Of a stretch of 64,000 nucleotides of DNA, positions 9,170 through 18,664 are shown piece by piece. The first letter of the stretch is position 1. Every line of letters begins with the position of its first letter. Source of the DNA: CAVQFO01 sp963711725 (GTDB lineage: Bacteria > Pseudomonadota > Gammaproteobacteria > Nitrococcales > Aquisalimonadaceae); contig CAVQFO010000024.1 in the NCBI GenBank assembly GCA_963711725.1, positions 231,153 through 295,152 of the forward strand. Direction: 5' to 3'. The notes under the pieces are model-generated. The model had not been told where the DNA came from, ran no database searches, and saw nothing but the letters and a program-made list of their open reading frames with translations. The translations under genes and the position numbers were made by a program.

Positions 9170-10439
9170 TCCTCCGTTTCGTCACTCTGGAAGATATCCC
9201 GTAGCGGCACGGCCAGAATTGACTCCACACTTCGCCCGGCCTCGCTGAGCACGGGGGCAAGCGCCCGGTTCCAGTCATCGCGATCCTCCAGCCGCGCGGG
9301 CATGGGAGCCAACACGAACGTATGCGCCCGATAGACATCCAGCAAGGTCAGCCTCGAGGGATCCCGAGCCAGCATCCAGCCGCCCCGGTCTGTTCTCCGG
9401 ATAATCCGCGCCTTTTGCAGCACATGCAGCACCTCCCCCACGGCCGGCCCGCCCGCCGCCGGTTCGCGGTGATTGATCTCATGCTCCCCCAGAGCCCGGC
9501 CCAGCCGTTGCGCCCGGTACAGATCGCACAGGATGCGGACCGCCAGTATGAAACGTGTCCGTATGCCCCCCAGCGAACCCTGGCGCCGTTCCCGGTAGCT
9601 TTCCAGCGCCTGGGTGAATTCCGCGCCCAGCAGCACCACGACCCAGGACAGATAGATCCACGCCAGGAAGATGGGCAACGCCGCCAAGGCGCCGTAAATC
9701 ACCTGATAAGCCCCAAAATTCGCGATGAAAAGGGCAAACCCCCACTTGGCGAACTCGAACAGCAGCGCGGCGAAGGTGGCGCCGATCAGCGCCTGGCGGA
9801 CCGGAACCCGCCGGTTGGGAACCGCCGAATACAGAAAGGTAAAGCCCGCGGTCATGGACAGAAACGGCGTGACGTTGAGGACGACTTCCTTGATCCGCGA
9901 CACGGTCTGGCCGTTGTCCGGGCTCGCCAGGGAAAAGAGATAGGACGACGCCGCGAAGCTCACCGCCACGAATATCGGCCCCAGGGTGATCACCGTCCAG
10001 TACACCAGAACGCTCTGGATCGGGCGCCGCCGGTCGTGTACGCGCCAGATCTGGTTCAATGTGCGATCGATGGCGGCCATCATCAGCACGGCCGACAGGA
10101 CCAGCCCGATAGTGCCCAGAATGGTCAGACCGGTGGTCTGATGGGCGAAATGCTGAAGACTCTGGCGCACCTCCGCCCCCGAGGCCGGCACCAGGTTCGT
10201 GAACACGAAGTCCTGGATGCGGTCGATCATGTGATCGAACACCGGAAAAGCGCCAGAACCGAAATGCTCACGGCGAACACCGGCACCAGGGAAAGCAACG
10301 TCGTGTAGGAAAGCGTGGCGGCGCTGTTCAGGCAATTGTCGGAGACAAATCTCTCGCCGATATAGAAGACGAAATCCTTGAACTCCCGGGCCGCAACACG
10401 GCTCCATTCCAGTAGTTTGGCGGTATCGATTGCGTTCAT
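9166..10439 (-). CDS. yihY: YihY/BrkB family inner-membrane protein, frameshifted
   Basis: Polytopic inner-membrane protein of the YihY (formerly misnamed RNase BN) family, function unclear. The first frame starts at 10439 (MNAIDTAKLLEWSRVAAREF) and reads through AATLSYTTLLSLVPVFAVS. The second frame takes over at PVFDHMIDRIQDFVF. One base is missing near 10242-10246 (a GGG run read as GG on the plus strand). Later helices include TILGTIGLVLSAVLMMAAID and LPIFLAWIYLSWVVVLLGAE, followed by a soluble winged-helix-like tail of about 130 residues. The restored protein has about 424 residues, as in the family. Confidence 0.85.
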
Positions 10440-10479
10440 GCCTCTCCCGCTCGGGCCGTCCCTTGGCAAGGCGGCGCGG

Positions 10480-10770
10480 TCAGCGGCCGTGCACACGCGC
10501 CTCTTCGGCGAGCCGCTTGGCGGCCCGAGCCGACTGGCGTGCCCCGTCATAATCGCCGTCCGCCAACTCCCGCTCCGCCCGGTCGAGCAGTGTCTGCGCC
10601 CGCGCCAGAGTGGGTTGGGAACCGTGATCGCCCACTTCGCGGCGCGCCGCCTGGACGGCCTGCCGCGCATCGCTCATTTCCTGGACGGGAGGCGTCGAAG
10701 CGCAGCCTGCCAACAGCGATGCCAGCACAGCAACCACAAGCAAACGCCCACCGAAAATCCGTCTTGCCAC
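10480..10770 (-). CDS. DUF4398-type lipoprotein
   Basis: Short lipoprotein: the signal segment ends in the lipobox LLAGCAS, so Cys becomes the acylated N-terminus. The mature part is a single predicted helix-rich region with repeated Ala/Arg/Glu (ARQAVQAARREVGD, LLDRAERELADGDYDGA), matching the DUF4398 pattern. The GTG start at 10770 is preferred since GGAGGAGG precedes it by about 7 bases; the longer ATG frame upstream adds a non-signal leader. The yihY start lies 40 bp downstream on the same strand. Confidence 0.75.
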   Translation of the reverse strand: MARRIFGGRLLVVAVLASLLAGCASTPPVQEMSDARQAVQAARREVGDHGSQPTLARAQTLLDRAERELADGDYDGARQSARAAKRLAEEARVHGR

Positions 10771-10943
10771 CGTAACCACCTCCTCCCGATCCGTTATCGT
10801 TATATGGATTGCTATTGTCGGCCTGGGTCTCCCCGGGGCCCGGATCTCAGAGTCGAATCTTGAAACAGCCGCCAATCCACGCGATGGCGGGCCCGAAAGA
10901 CACTGATACGATACAATGCCCTCCCCAAAAGAGGATACGAACG

Positions 10944-11303
10944 ATGACTGTAACTATCTACCACAATCCCCGCTGCTCCAAGTCCCGGCAAACCCTGGAC
11001 CTGCTCCGGGAAAACGGGGTTGACCCGGTGGTGGTGGAATACCTCAAGACCCCGCCGACCCGCGACGAGCTCAAGGCGATCGCCACCAAGCTGGGCGTGA
11101 AGGCGGCGGATCTGCTGCGGCGGAAGGAATCCGAGTTCGCCGAAGCGGGCCTGGATCAGGGCACCGTTACGGAAGACCGGGCCCTGGAGGCCATGGCGCG
11201 CTATCCCAAGCTGATCGAACGCCCCATCGTGGTCTCCGGCAACGACGCCGCCATTGGCCGGCCGCCGGAAAACGTGCTGGCGCTGCTGCGCCGCGAGAAC
11301 TGA
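10944..11303 (+). CDS. arsC: Arsenate reductase family protein (glutaredoxin-dependent type)
   Basis: Predicted to reduce arsenate to arsenite with glutaredoxin. Its 119 residues include the catalytic-Cys motif IYHNPRCSKSRQTL and the C-terminal RPIVVSGNDAAIGRPPE, holding the conserved Arg. The ATG at 10944 begins the usual MTVTIYHNP start and has GAGG upstream. No arsenic-resistance genes neighbour it. Instead it pairs with wrbA and DUF2069, an order I recall from pseudomonads, so its true role may be general thiol redox chemistry. Confidence 0.9.
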   Translation: MTVTIYHNPRCSKSRQTLDLLRENGVDPVVVEYLKTPPTRDELKAIATKLGVKAADLLRRKESEFAEAGLDQGTVTEDRALEAMARYPKLIERPIVVSGNDAAIGRPPENVLALLRREN

Positions 11304-11310
11304 GGTCGGC

Positions 11311-11916
11311 GTGGCAGAAGTCCTGGTCCTTTATTACAGCCGCCACGGCGCCACCGCCGAAATGGCCGACCTGGTGGCGCGGGGCGTCGAGGAAATCGAG
11401 AACGCCCAGGCGGTGCTGCGCACCGTTCCCCCTGTGTCGCCCACCTGTGAGGCAACCCAACCCGACGTCCCGGAGGCAGGACCGCCCTATGCCGGGATCG
11501 ACGACTTACGCCGCTGCGATGCGCTGATTCTCGGCAGCCCCACGCGCTTCGGCAACATGGCCTCCGCGCTCAAGCATTTCCTCGACGGTACGGCTTCCTT
11601 GTGGTTGTCCGGCGGCCTCGCCGGCAAACCGGCGGCGGTTTTCACCTCCACCGGCAGCATGCACGGCGGCCAGGAAACCACGCTGTTATCGATGATGCTG
11701 CCGCTGCTCCACCACGGCATGATGTTGGTGGGCCTGCCCTACACGGAGCCCGACCTCATGCAAACCCGCAGCGGCGGCACACCCTACGGAGCAAGCCACG
11801 TGGCCGGCTCCGACAACGATCGGGCCGTCAGCGCGGAAGAGCGTGCCCTGTGCCTGAGCCTGGGCCGGCGCGTCGCACAGACAGCCGTGTGGATGAAAAA
11901 GGGACGTGAATCATGA
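11311..11916 (+). CDS. wrbA: NAD(P)H:quinone oxidoreductase, WrbA flavodoxin family
   Basis: FMN-dependent two-electron reduction of quinones, protecting from semiquinone radicals. Its 201 residues start at GTG 11311, eight bases after the arsC stop (GAGGTC in the gap). VLVLYYSRHGATAEMADLVA is the phosphate-binding loop. ALILGSPTRFGNMASALKHF and FTSTGSMHGGQETT are family signatures. It overlaps the next gene by four bases (ATGA), so arsC-wrbA-DUF2069 forms a tight operon. Confidence 0.93.
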   Translation: MAEVLVLYYSRHGATAEMADLVARGVEEIENAQAVLRTVPPVSPTCEATQPDVPEAGPPYAGIDDLRRCDALILGSPTRFGNMASALKHFLDGTASLWLSGGLAGKPAAVFTSTGSMHGGQETTLLSMMLPLLHHGMMLVGLPYTEPDLMQTRSGGTPYGASHVAGSDNDRAVSAEERALCLSLGRRVAQTAVWMKKGRES

Positions 11917-12326
11917 CGGCATACGCACGCGCGGCCCGCGCCGCTACGCTGGTCGGTTACCTGGGACTGATCGCGTTGTTGCTGGCGTGGCTGACTTGGT
12001 TGGCCCCCCCTCCACCGTCGGTTATCAGCCTGACCATCGTGCTGCTGGTCGGTCCGCTGCTGTTTCCGTTGCACGGACTGCTCAAAGGCAGGCGTTATAC
12101 CCACGCCTGGTCCAGCCTGCTGAGCCTGTTGTACTTCGTTCACGGCGTGGCGAACGTGCCGGGCGGCGGCCCGGAGACCCTTCTGGGATCGGCCGAAATC
12201 GTACTCAGCCTGCTGTTTTTCGCGGGTGCGGTGTCCTACGTGCGGCTGACCCGAGGGGAACCCTCGGAGCAACCGGGTCAAAGGCCGGTGACGGCCTTGA
12301 CGAAAGGGATGGTCAGGCGGCGTTGA
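11913..12326 (+). CDS. DUF2069 small inner-membrane protein
   Basis: A 137-residue protein with several hydrophobic segments: VGYLGLIALLLAWLTWLA, SVISLTIVLLVGPLLFPLHG, and a third ending in LLFFAGAVSYVRL. HAWSSLLSLLYFVHGVANV matches the DUF2069 pattern. The function is unknown. Its start overlaps the wrbA stop (ATGA). Its 3' end overlaps the convergent hda gene by about 49 bp, which implies no dedicated terminator between them. Confidence 0.85.
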   Translation: MTAYARAARAATLVGYLGLIALLLAWLTWLAPPPPSVISLTIVLLVGPLLFPLHGLLKGRRYTHAWSSLLSLLYFVHGVANVPGGGPETLLGSAEIVLSLLFFAGAVSYVRLTRGEPSEQPGQRPVTALTKGMVRRR

Positions 12327-12991
12327 GCCGCCAGCGCCTCGCGGTCGAGATGATCCAATAGCTCAAACAGATAGGCGGTCTCGCGGGGGCACCGCGCCAG
12401 GAGATAGCGCCCGACCTCGTCGCCCAACTCCAAGCCCCGAAACGCGGCGCGCCGGCGCAGCGCCCGCAACCGATGATCGTCATCCATGGGCTCCAGCCGG
12501 AGAACCAGCCCCCAGGCCAGGCGGGAGGTCAGGTCCGGCAGGGCCAGGCCGGCGCGATCGGGGCGGTGCGACGCCGTAACCAGCAGCCGCCCTCCGGCGT
12601 CGCTCATCCGGTTGTACAGGTGAAACAAGGCCTCTTCCCACGCCGCCTGGCCCGCCACCGCATCCATATCGTCCACAACCACCAGATCCAGCGATTCGAG
12701 CCCTTGCAGGGCCTCTGGGCCGAACTGCTCGGCCTCGAGCAAAGGCAGGTAGAAGCTGGTCTGCCCGGCATGGGCAGCATCTCGGCAGGCGGCCTGGGCC
12801 AGGTGACTCTTACCGCTTCCGTCGGGTCCAAAGAGATAGGTGCAGAATTCGCGGCTGCCGCTCAGCGCCCGCACCGCGGCCACCGCCGGCTCGTTGACGG
12901 GCATGACCTCGAAATTCTCGAGGCTGGCCGCATCGTTCCAGCGAATCGACAAGGGCAATTGGCGCGGCGACATCTCGTGCGGATCGATCAT
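12278..12991 (-). CDS. hda: DnaA regulatory inactivator Hda
   Basis: Promotes hydrolysis of DnaA-bound ATP after initiation, together with the loaded DNA clamp. It has 237 residues. The AAA+ core has Walker A FGPDGSGKSHLAQAA and Walker B LDLVVVDDMDAV, and lacks the DnaA DNA-binding domain. The N-terminal MSPRQLPLSIRWN resembles the clamp-binding QLPLxI motif, which supports the start at 12991. Downstream of the phosphatidyltransferase and DUF2066 genes on this strand, as in related genomes. Confidence 0.93.
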   Translation of the reverse strand: MIDPHEMSPRQLPLSIRWNDAASLENFEVMPVNEPAVAAVRALSGSREFCTYLFGPDGSGKSHLAQAACRDAAHAGQTSFYLPLLEAEQFGPEALQGLESLDLVVVDDMDAVAGQAAWEEALFHLYNRMSDAGGRLLVTASHRPDRAGLALPDLTSRLAWGLVLRLEPMDDDHRLRALRRRAAFRGLELGDEVGRYLLARCPRETAYLFELLDHLDREALAAQRRLTIPFVKAVTGL

Positions 12992-13166
12992 GTCGCTATC
13001 CTTCCCGGGCCGGCGCTCCGCGTCAATACGATTCCTTGAAAAGCCGGCGATGGAGACCAACAGGTGACACGGCGGCCCCAAACTGGATAATGGGCCCTCT
13101 CGCTCTCGGGCCGCTTCCCCGGCTCGTTCCGAACCAATCGCAGCACACTGCTTCAGGGAGGTGTTC

Positions 13167-14198
13167 GTGCCGAAATCAAGGCTTCTGCTGACCTGCGCCC
13201 TTATCGCGGCCACCGCGGCCCCGGCCCTGGCCGATACCGTCACCACGAAGAACAATGACCGCCTGAGCGGAACCATCGTGGAGTTGGCCGACGGCCAATT
13301 GAAGCTACAACCCGGCTACGGTGGCGACAAGATCACCATCCCCATGGACCAGGTAACCGGCATCACTTCCGACAAGCCCTTGCGGGTCACGCTGGAAGAC
13401 GGCACGCAAATCGTGGGCACCGCCGTGGCCGCGCCCGGCGGAACGATGGCCCTGGAAGCCAAGGATCTGGGCAAGACCGTTTCCGTGCAAATCGACAAGA
13501 TCACCGAAGTTCGCCAGGGCGACGCGCCGCCGAAAAAGGCCTTGCGCACGGAAGGCCGCATCAACATCGGCCTGACCAGGAACCGCGGAAATACCGAGAA
13601 CCGGAACTATCACGGCGACGGCGAGTTCACGGCCCGCACCAAGAAGAACCGTTTCCGCCTGGGCGGTGAATTCAACAAGGTGCAAGAAGACGGCAGCGTC
13701 TCCGAAGACAACGAAACGGCCTACACCCGCTACGACCATTTCATCTCGAAACGCTGGTACATGAACAGCAACATGCGCCTGCACCGGGACCGCATGAAGG
13801 ATCTGAGCCTGAGGACCACGGCCGGTATCGGCATGGGCTACCAGTTTCTGGACAGCGACACCGCGAAACTCTCGACCGAAGCCGGCATCAACTATATCCA
13901 CGAGGACTACAAGGGCGCGCCGGATACGAGCGAGCCGGCCGGCCGCTGGGCGATCAACTACCAACAGGACATCCCCTACACCAAGCTCGTCCTGTTCCAT
14001 GATCAGGAAGGGCTTTGGAGCCTGGAGAATTCCCACAACTACATCATCACTACCAAAACCGGGATCCGGATACCCCTGGCGGGCAATCTCAACGCCACGG
14101 CGGAATTCGACTACGACTACGACAACGACCCCATTCCCGGCAACAAGAAAGAGGACTTCGCCTATATCTTCAGCCTGGGTTACGGCTGGAAAAGTTGA
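13167..14198 (+). CDS. DUF481 outer-membrane beta-barrel protein
   Basis: Secreted protein with a signal peptide (LLTCALIAATAAPALA) and 343 residues. The N-terminal third (TKNNDRLSGTIVELADG) is a small beta domain seen in several DUF481 proteins. From about residue 130 it shows alternating aromatic strands typical of an outer-membrane barrel, ending in FAYIFSLGYGWKS. The GTG at 13167 is preferred, as GGGAGG precedes it at proper spacing. It is divergent from hda. The function is unknown; some homologues are salt-stress induced. Confidence 0.85.
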   Translation: MPKSRLLLTCALIAATAAPALADTVTTKNNDRLSGTIVELADGQLKLQPGYGGDKITIPMDQVTGITSDKPLRVTLEDGTQIVGTAVAAPGGTMALEAKDLGKTVSVQIDKITEVRQGDAPPKKALRTEGRINIGLTRNRGNTENRNYHGDGEFTARTKKNRFRLGGEFNKVQEDGSVSEDNETAYTRYDHFISKRWYMNSNMRLHRDRMKDLSLRTTAGIGMGYQFLDSDTAKLSTEAGINYIHEDYKGAPDTSEPAGRWAINYQQDIPYTKLVLFHDQEGLWSLENSHNYIITTKTGIRIPLAGNLNATAEFDYDYDNDPIPGNKKEDFAYIFSLGYGWKS

Positions 14199-14736
14199 GG
14201 CACGCCCGCCGGCCCCAGCTCCATAGATAGCCGGCGCCGCTGAGCACGGTGGTGGCCAAGGCGGCCCAGACCAACCAAGCCAACTTCGACTCCGGGAACG
14301 GCCACCCGGCCCGGACCAGCAGGGCCGCCAACACCACCGCAATCTGGCAGAGGGTGTTGAATTTGCTCAGCAGGCTGGGCCGGGCCTCGAAGGGGCCCAC
14401 GAGCCAGTGGTAGGCCCCTGCGCCCACGGCGATGATTGCGTCCCGCGCCACCACCGCCAGCAGCAACCACCAGGGCAATACCCCGCCCAGCACCAGCATG
14501 CCCAGACACACGAGAATCAGAAGCTTGTCGGCAAGAGGGTCGAGAAATCCGCCCAGACGGGTCTGCCACCCGAAACGACGCGCCAGGAAGCCGTCCACCG
14601 CGTCGGAGGCGCCGGCAACGAAGAACAGCGCAAGGGCCGCGTCGAAATATTGGTGCAGGATCAGCCAGCCCGCCGGCGGCACCAACGCGAGCCGGATCAG
14701 GGAAATCAGGTTCGGCAGCGATCTAAGTGAAACCAC
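14170..14736 (-). CDS. CDP-alcohol phosphatidyltransferase family protein
   Basis: Integral membrane enzyme transferring a phosphatidyl group from CDP-diacylglycerol to an alcohol. The family catalytic motif DG(x)2AR(x)8G(x)3D(x)3D is visible as DAVDGFLARRFG ... GGFLDPLADK. It has 188 residues and several hydrophobic helices. Glycerol-3-phosphate is a possible acceptor (PgsA-like), but the sequence alone does not settle this and a second PgsA may exist elsewhere. Its 3' end overlaps the convergent DUF481 gene by about 29 bp. DUF2066 lies 58 bp upstream. Confidence 0.88.
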   Translation of the reverse strand: MVSLRSLPNLISLIRLALVPPAGWLILHQYFDAALALFFVAGASDAVDGFLARRFGWQTRLGGFLDPLADKLLILVCLGMLVLGGVLPWWLLLAVVARDAIIAVGAGAYHWLVGPFEARPSLLSKFNTLCQIAVVLAALLVRAGWPFPESKLAWLVWAALATTVLSGAGYLWSWGRRACLNFSSRNPG

Positions 14737-14794
14737 CGTGTTTGCCCGCGTTGTTGTTCACGGCGAGACCTCCAGGCCCGGCCGGCGGCTCCGC

Positions 14795-15874
14795 TTACCG
14801 CTGTAGGCGGTAGACGTACACCGGTTCGCCCTTGTCGTTGGTCGTGGGCTGGGGGCCCGGCGCCCGCACCAGGCGATTGCCGGCGTCGATGATCTGCAGC
14901 ACCCGGTCCGGCGAGCTCACCAACGACAGACGCTCCACCACCTGATCGCCTTGCACGCGGGTGGGCAGCGCGCTGCCCACTCCCCCCACGCCGGAGAAAT
15001 AATTCTCCACCGCCGCGTAGTCGGCCAGCGTATTCACGCCGATCACCCGCAAAGTGAGCTCTGCCCCGGTATCGTGGCCGGGCATGACGGCCAGATGCGT
15101 GCCCAGCACATCGGCCGCACCTTCGATGCCGGCCGCCAATACATCGTTCAATTGATCGGCCTGAACGGGCCAGGTGCGGTCGTTACCCTGCCAATAGAAG
15201 CTCCAGCGGGCGTGCCACTGACCGCCCTGCTGGTAGGCCTGCCCCGCCAGCACCGCGTCGCTGCCGTAGCGCTTGGAGGCCCGAACCACGGGCTCCCTGA
15301 ATCCACCCCAAACGTCGGAGATTTCGACGTTGCGACGATCCTCTATATCCAGCAACGGGAAAAGCAGCGGGACGGCCCGCCGCTGGGCGGCGGCCCGCAG
15401 CGCCGCGGCCGCTTCCGGCGCCTGGTCGCCGTTCACCAGATCGCGTTCGCCGTTTCGCTCCAGGGCCAGCCACACCACCACCCGGGGGCGATCCTCGTCC
15501 CAGTACGGCAGGCCTTGCTTTTCCATGGCGCGACGCAGGGCTCCGCTATCGAACTTCACCCAGAGGCTTTGCCCCCCCTGGGCTTCGCTGTTGTCCACAT
15601 AACGGAACTGCTGCACGTACTGATCGGCGTTGCCGATGATGCTTTCGGCCGCGGGCAGCTTGGCGGTATCGCCCTGGCCGCTGGCGCGCACCAGCACCTC
15701 CTTCATGGCCTCCTGAACGGCGGCCGACCGAGCCTGTTGGTCCTGCCCCGTCACCGGCACCTGCACCTGGAAAAGGTCCTTCACCTGAACCGCCCCGGCG
15801 CCGAACGCGGTCGCCAGCAAGACCAACGCCAGCAGCAGGGCCAGGGGGTCGGTAAGACGCCTGGGAGCATTCAT
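14795..15874 (-). CDS. DUF2066 secreted protein
   Basis: Periplasmic or envelope protein of unknown function, 359 residues, with a hydrophobic leader (LALLLALVLLATAFGAGAV). QVQVPVTGQDQQARSAAV is the family-typical start of the mature domain. The ATG at 15874 is favoured over one 36 bases upstream since GAGGAGG lies before it. It is divergent from purM, a conserved arrangement in gammaproteobacteria as I recall. The phosphatidyltransferase gene follows on the same strand. Confidence 0.85.
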   Translation of the reverse strand: MNAPRRLTDPLALLLALVLLATAFGAGAVQVKDLFQVQVPVTGQDQQARSAAVQEAMKEVLVRASGQGDTAKLPAAESIIGNADQYVQQFRYVDNSEAQGGQSLWVKFDSGALRRAMEKQGLPYWDEDRPRVVVWLALERNGERDLVNGDQAPEAAAALRAAAQRRAVPLLFPLLDIEDRRNVEISDVWGGFREPVVRASKRYGSDAVLAGQAYQQGGQWHARWSFYWQGNDRTWPVQADQLNDVLAAGIEGAADVLGTHLAVMPGHDTGAELTLRVIGVNTLADYAAVENYFSGVGGVGSALPTRVQGDQVVERLSLVSSPDRVLQIIDAGNRLVRAPGPQPTTNDKGEPVYVYRLQR

Positions 15875-16114
15875 CGGGTTCGCAAGCCTCCTCGGTCTTG
15901 GCGCGGACAAATCGGGAAACGGATCTTCTCACAACCGAAGACCTGTAAAATAGCACGAGCGGCCGCCCGATCCGTAGCCGGCTGTTTCGGCGCGGGCCCG
16001 ATTGCCGCACCTGCCCGAGCGTCTCCTTAACTTAAGACACCGCCTCGGCTACCATTACGCCTCACCGACCCGGGCGTGAGCCCGGGCGCTCCGATCAGCG
16101 CAGAGGTACCCACA

Positions 16115-17177
16115 TTGTCCGAACAGACCCCGCCCGCCAAATCCGGCCTGACCTACCGGGATGCCGGTGTCGACATCGATGCCGGCGCCGCCCTCGTGGA
16201 ACGCATCAAGCCGGCCGTCGCCCGCACCCACCGCGCGGAGGTTCTTGGCGGCCTCGGCGGTTTCGGCGGCCTGTTTGAACTGCCGCTGGATCGCTACCGC
16301 AGACCCGTGCTCGTGTCCGGCACCGACGGCGTGGGCACCAAGCTCAAGCTCGCCATCGAGACCCAGCGCCACGACGGCATCGGCATCGATCTGGTCGCCA
16401 TGTGCGCCAACGATGTGGTGGTTTGCGGCGCCGAGCCGTTGTTCTTCCTGGACTATTACGCCACGGGACATCTGGACGTGGACGTCGCGGCCTCGGTTAT
16501 CGGCGGCATCGCCCGCGGCTGCGAGCTCGCCGGCGCCGCGCTGGTGGGTGGAGAAACGGCGGAAATGCCCGGCATGTACGGCACGGGCGAATACGATCTG
16601 GCCGGATTCTGCGTGGGCATCGTGGAAAAGGACCGCATCATCGACGGCAGCCAGGTAACGCCGGGAGACTGCCTGATCGGGCTGGCCTCCACCGGGCCCC
16701 ATTCCAACGGCTACTCGCTGATCCGCAAAGTGCTGGCCGTGGCCGGCGCGCCATCTGGACATGCCCCTGGACCAAGGAACCCTGGCCGACGCCCTGCTGG
16801 CGCCCACCCGAATCTACTGCAAGGCGCTGAACCAACTATTCGCCGCGGTGTCCGTAAAAGCAGTCGCCCATATCACCGGCGGCGGCCTGCCGGAAAACCT
16901 TCCGCGCGTGCTGCCCGGCGGGACATCCGCCCGCATCGACCCCGCGAGCTGGGAATGGCCGGCGGTATTCAAGTGGCTCCAGGAGGCCGGCGAAGTCAGC
17001 ACCGAGGAAATGTACCGAACCTTCAACTGCGGCGTGGGCATGGTGGTCTGCGTGGCGCGGGAGGACGTCGAGCAAGCCCTCGCCACGCTGCGCGGCGCCG
17101 GAGAAGACGCCTGGCTGCTGGGCGATATCGTCGAGACCGCCGGAGAACCCGGCGTGGAATTCCAGGGGCGCGAATGA
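16115..17177 (+). CDS. purM: Phosphoribosylformylglycinamidine cyclo-ligase, frameshifted
   Basis: Makes aminoimidazole ribotide from FGAM and ATP in purine synthesis. The start is TTG 16115, with GAGG seven bases upstream (LSEQTPPAKSGLTYRDAGVD). VLVSGTDGVGTKLKLAIE and ALVGGETAEMPGMYG are the ATP-binding signatures. After VLAVAGA the frame changes and continues HLDMPLDQGTLADALL, with HITGGGLPENLPRVLP and FNCGVGMVVCV. One extra base lies at about 16748-16752, next to a GGCGCGCC palindrome. Restored it has about 353 residues. It overlaps purN by ATGA. Loss of function is implausible unless purines are imported, so an assembly error is the likely cause. Confidence 0.92.
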
Positions 17178-17846
17178 CCGGCATCCGCAAACTGCCCATG
17201 GTCGTGCTCATCTCGGGCAGCGGCACCAACCTGCAGGCGTTCATAGACGCGGCGGCCAGCGGCGATTTACCGGTGGATATTCGCGCCGTGATCAGCAACC
17301 GCGCGGAAGCCTTCGGATTGGAGCGTGCTCAAGCGCGCCGGAATCCACACCGAGGTGCTTTCGCACCGGGATTTTGAATCCCGCGAGGCCTATGACGCCG
17401 CCCTCATGGCCCTGATCGACCGCTTCGAACCCGGGCTTGTGGTCTTGGCCGGTTTCATGCGCATACTCAGCAGCCCGTTCGTCTCCCATTACCAGGGACG
17501 ATTGATCAACATCCACCCGTCCCTGCTGCCCGACTACCGCGGCCTGCACACGCATCGGCGTGTTCTTGAGGAGGGCGGGCGCCATCACGGCTGCAGCGTC
17601 CATTTCGTCACGCCGGAGCTCGACGCCGGCCCGGTGATCGTCCAGGCGCGCGTGGCCGTGAATCCGGACGACACCGAGGAAACGCTGGCGGCCAGAGTCC
17701 AGGCCCAGGAGCACCGAATCTATCCATTGGCTGTCAAATGGATCGCCCAGGGACGAATCCGCCTGGAAGAGGACGCCGTCTATTTCGACGATCGCCCGCT
17801 GGATACCCCTCCGCGGGTGGACGCCGGGGAGGAAGTACCTGCTTGA
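17174..17846 (+). CDS. purN: Phosphoribosylglycinamide formyltransferase, frameshifted
   Basis: Transfers formyl from 10-formyl-THF to GAR in purine synthesis. The first frame has LPMVVLISGSGTNLQAFID and AVISNRAEAFGLERA. The second frame begins KRAGIHTEVLSHRDF and has VVLAGFMRILSSPFV, the catalytic INIHPSLLPDYRGLHTH and the Asp motif in VHFVTPELDAGPVI. One surplus base lies in 17327-17330. The start overlaps the purM stop (ATGA), and the stop overlaps a TTG start of the next gene. Confidence 0.92.
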
Positions 17847-18649
17847 TACTGAAGTTCACCGCCCGCCGAACTCGCTTAGCGATTCGCCGAGCCCTCCTGC
17901 CGCGCGTTGTACTGGCGGCCCTGCTCCTGATCTGCGGCGCGGCCCAGGCGCTGCCTCGCGGCTTCAGTGCAAGCTATGACGTGCAAATGAAGGGATTCAC
18001 CCTGGGCAAGGCGGACCTGGAACTGACCCGCGACGGCAAGGCCTATCGTTACAGCTCATTCACCCGCTCCACGGGCCTGTTTTCCTTCATCTACGACCTG
18101 CGCATCCACGAGTTCAGCGCGGGCCACATCACCGACGGCAACGTCAAGCCCGAGCTCTACGAATACCATCGCCGGGGCAAGAAGAGCCGCGACGGCCGAC
18201 TGACCTTCGACTGGAAGGACAAACAGGTCACTAACGATATCCGGGGCAAGGTGTGGCAGATGGCGATCCCGCTGGACACCGTGGACCGCATGGCCAGTCA
18301 GCTCGCTCTGATGCAGGACCTGAGCGAGGGCAAGAAGAACCTGACCTACAACATCGCCGACGGCGGCAAGCTGAAGCAGTTCAAGCTGCGGGAAGTGGGC
18401 CGCGAGGACATCGAAACGCCCGTGGGCCGGTTTGTCACGGTGAAAGTGGTCCGGGAAGCAGAGGACCATGAAAACCGCACCACCTTCTGGTGCGCGCCGG
18501 ACCTTCAGTACCTGCCGGTCAAGGTGGAGCACTGGGACAAGGACGACGGCACCTTCCTCATGTCCCTGGTCAGCCTCGAGGGGATGGGCCGGCACCTGCA
18601 GGGAAATACCAACTCCACCTATCGGCTGCCCAAGGGAATGGGCGGCTGA
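17843..18649 (+). CDS. DUF3108 secreted protein
   Basis: Periplasmic protein of unknown role, 268 residues, commonly found next to purN. The signal region is RVVLAALLLICGAAQALP; the mature start GFSASYDVQMKGFTLGKAD is typical of DUF3108. The start proposed is TTG 17843, overlapping the purN TGA and preceded by GAGGAAG; the much longer open frame from 17738 lies inside purN. The predicted fold is beta-rich, like lipid-binding envelope proteins, which is only an inference. Confidence 0.85.
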   Translation: MILKFTARRTRLAIRRALLPRVVLAALLLICGAAQALPRGFSASYDVQMKGFTLGKADLELTRDGKAYRYSSFTRSTGLFSFIYDLRIHEFSAGHITDGNVKPELYEYHRRGKKSRDGRLTFDWKDKQVTNDIRGKVWQMAIPLDTVDRMASQLALMQDLSEGKKNLTYNIADGGKLKQFKLREVGREDIETPVGRFVTVKVVREAEDHENRTTFWCAPDLQYLPVKVEHWDKDDGTFLMSLVSLEGMGRHLQGNTNSTYRLPKGMGG

Positions 18650-18664
18650 GACGCCGCTCCCCGA

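Noticed and set aside
10809..10943. N-terminal extension of arsC from an upstream ATG
   Set aside because: The extension does not match the family, and the start MTVTIYHNP with GAGG upstream is standard.
16745..16752. Programmed ribosomal frameshift in purM at GGCGCGCC
   Set aside because: No slippery heptamer or pseudoknot is evident, purM is not known to need one, and similar indels recur elsewhere, so sequencing error is simpler.
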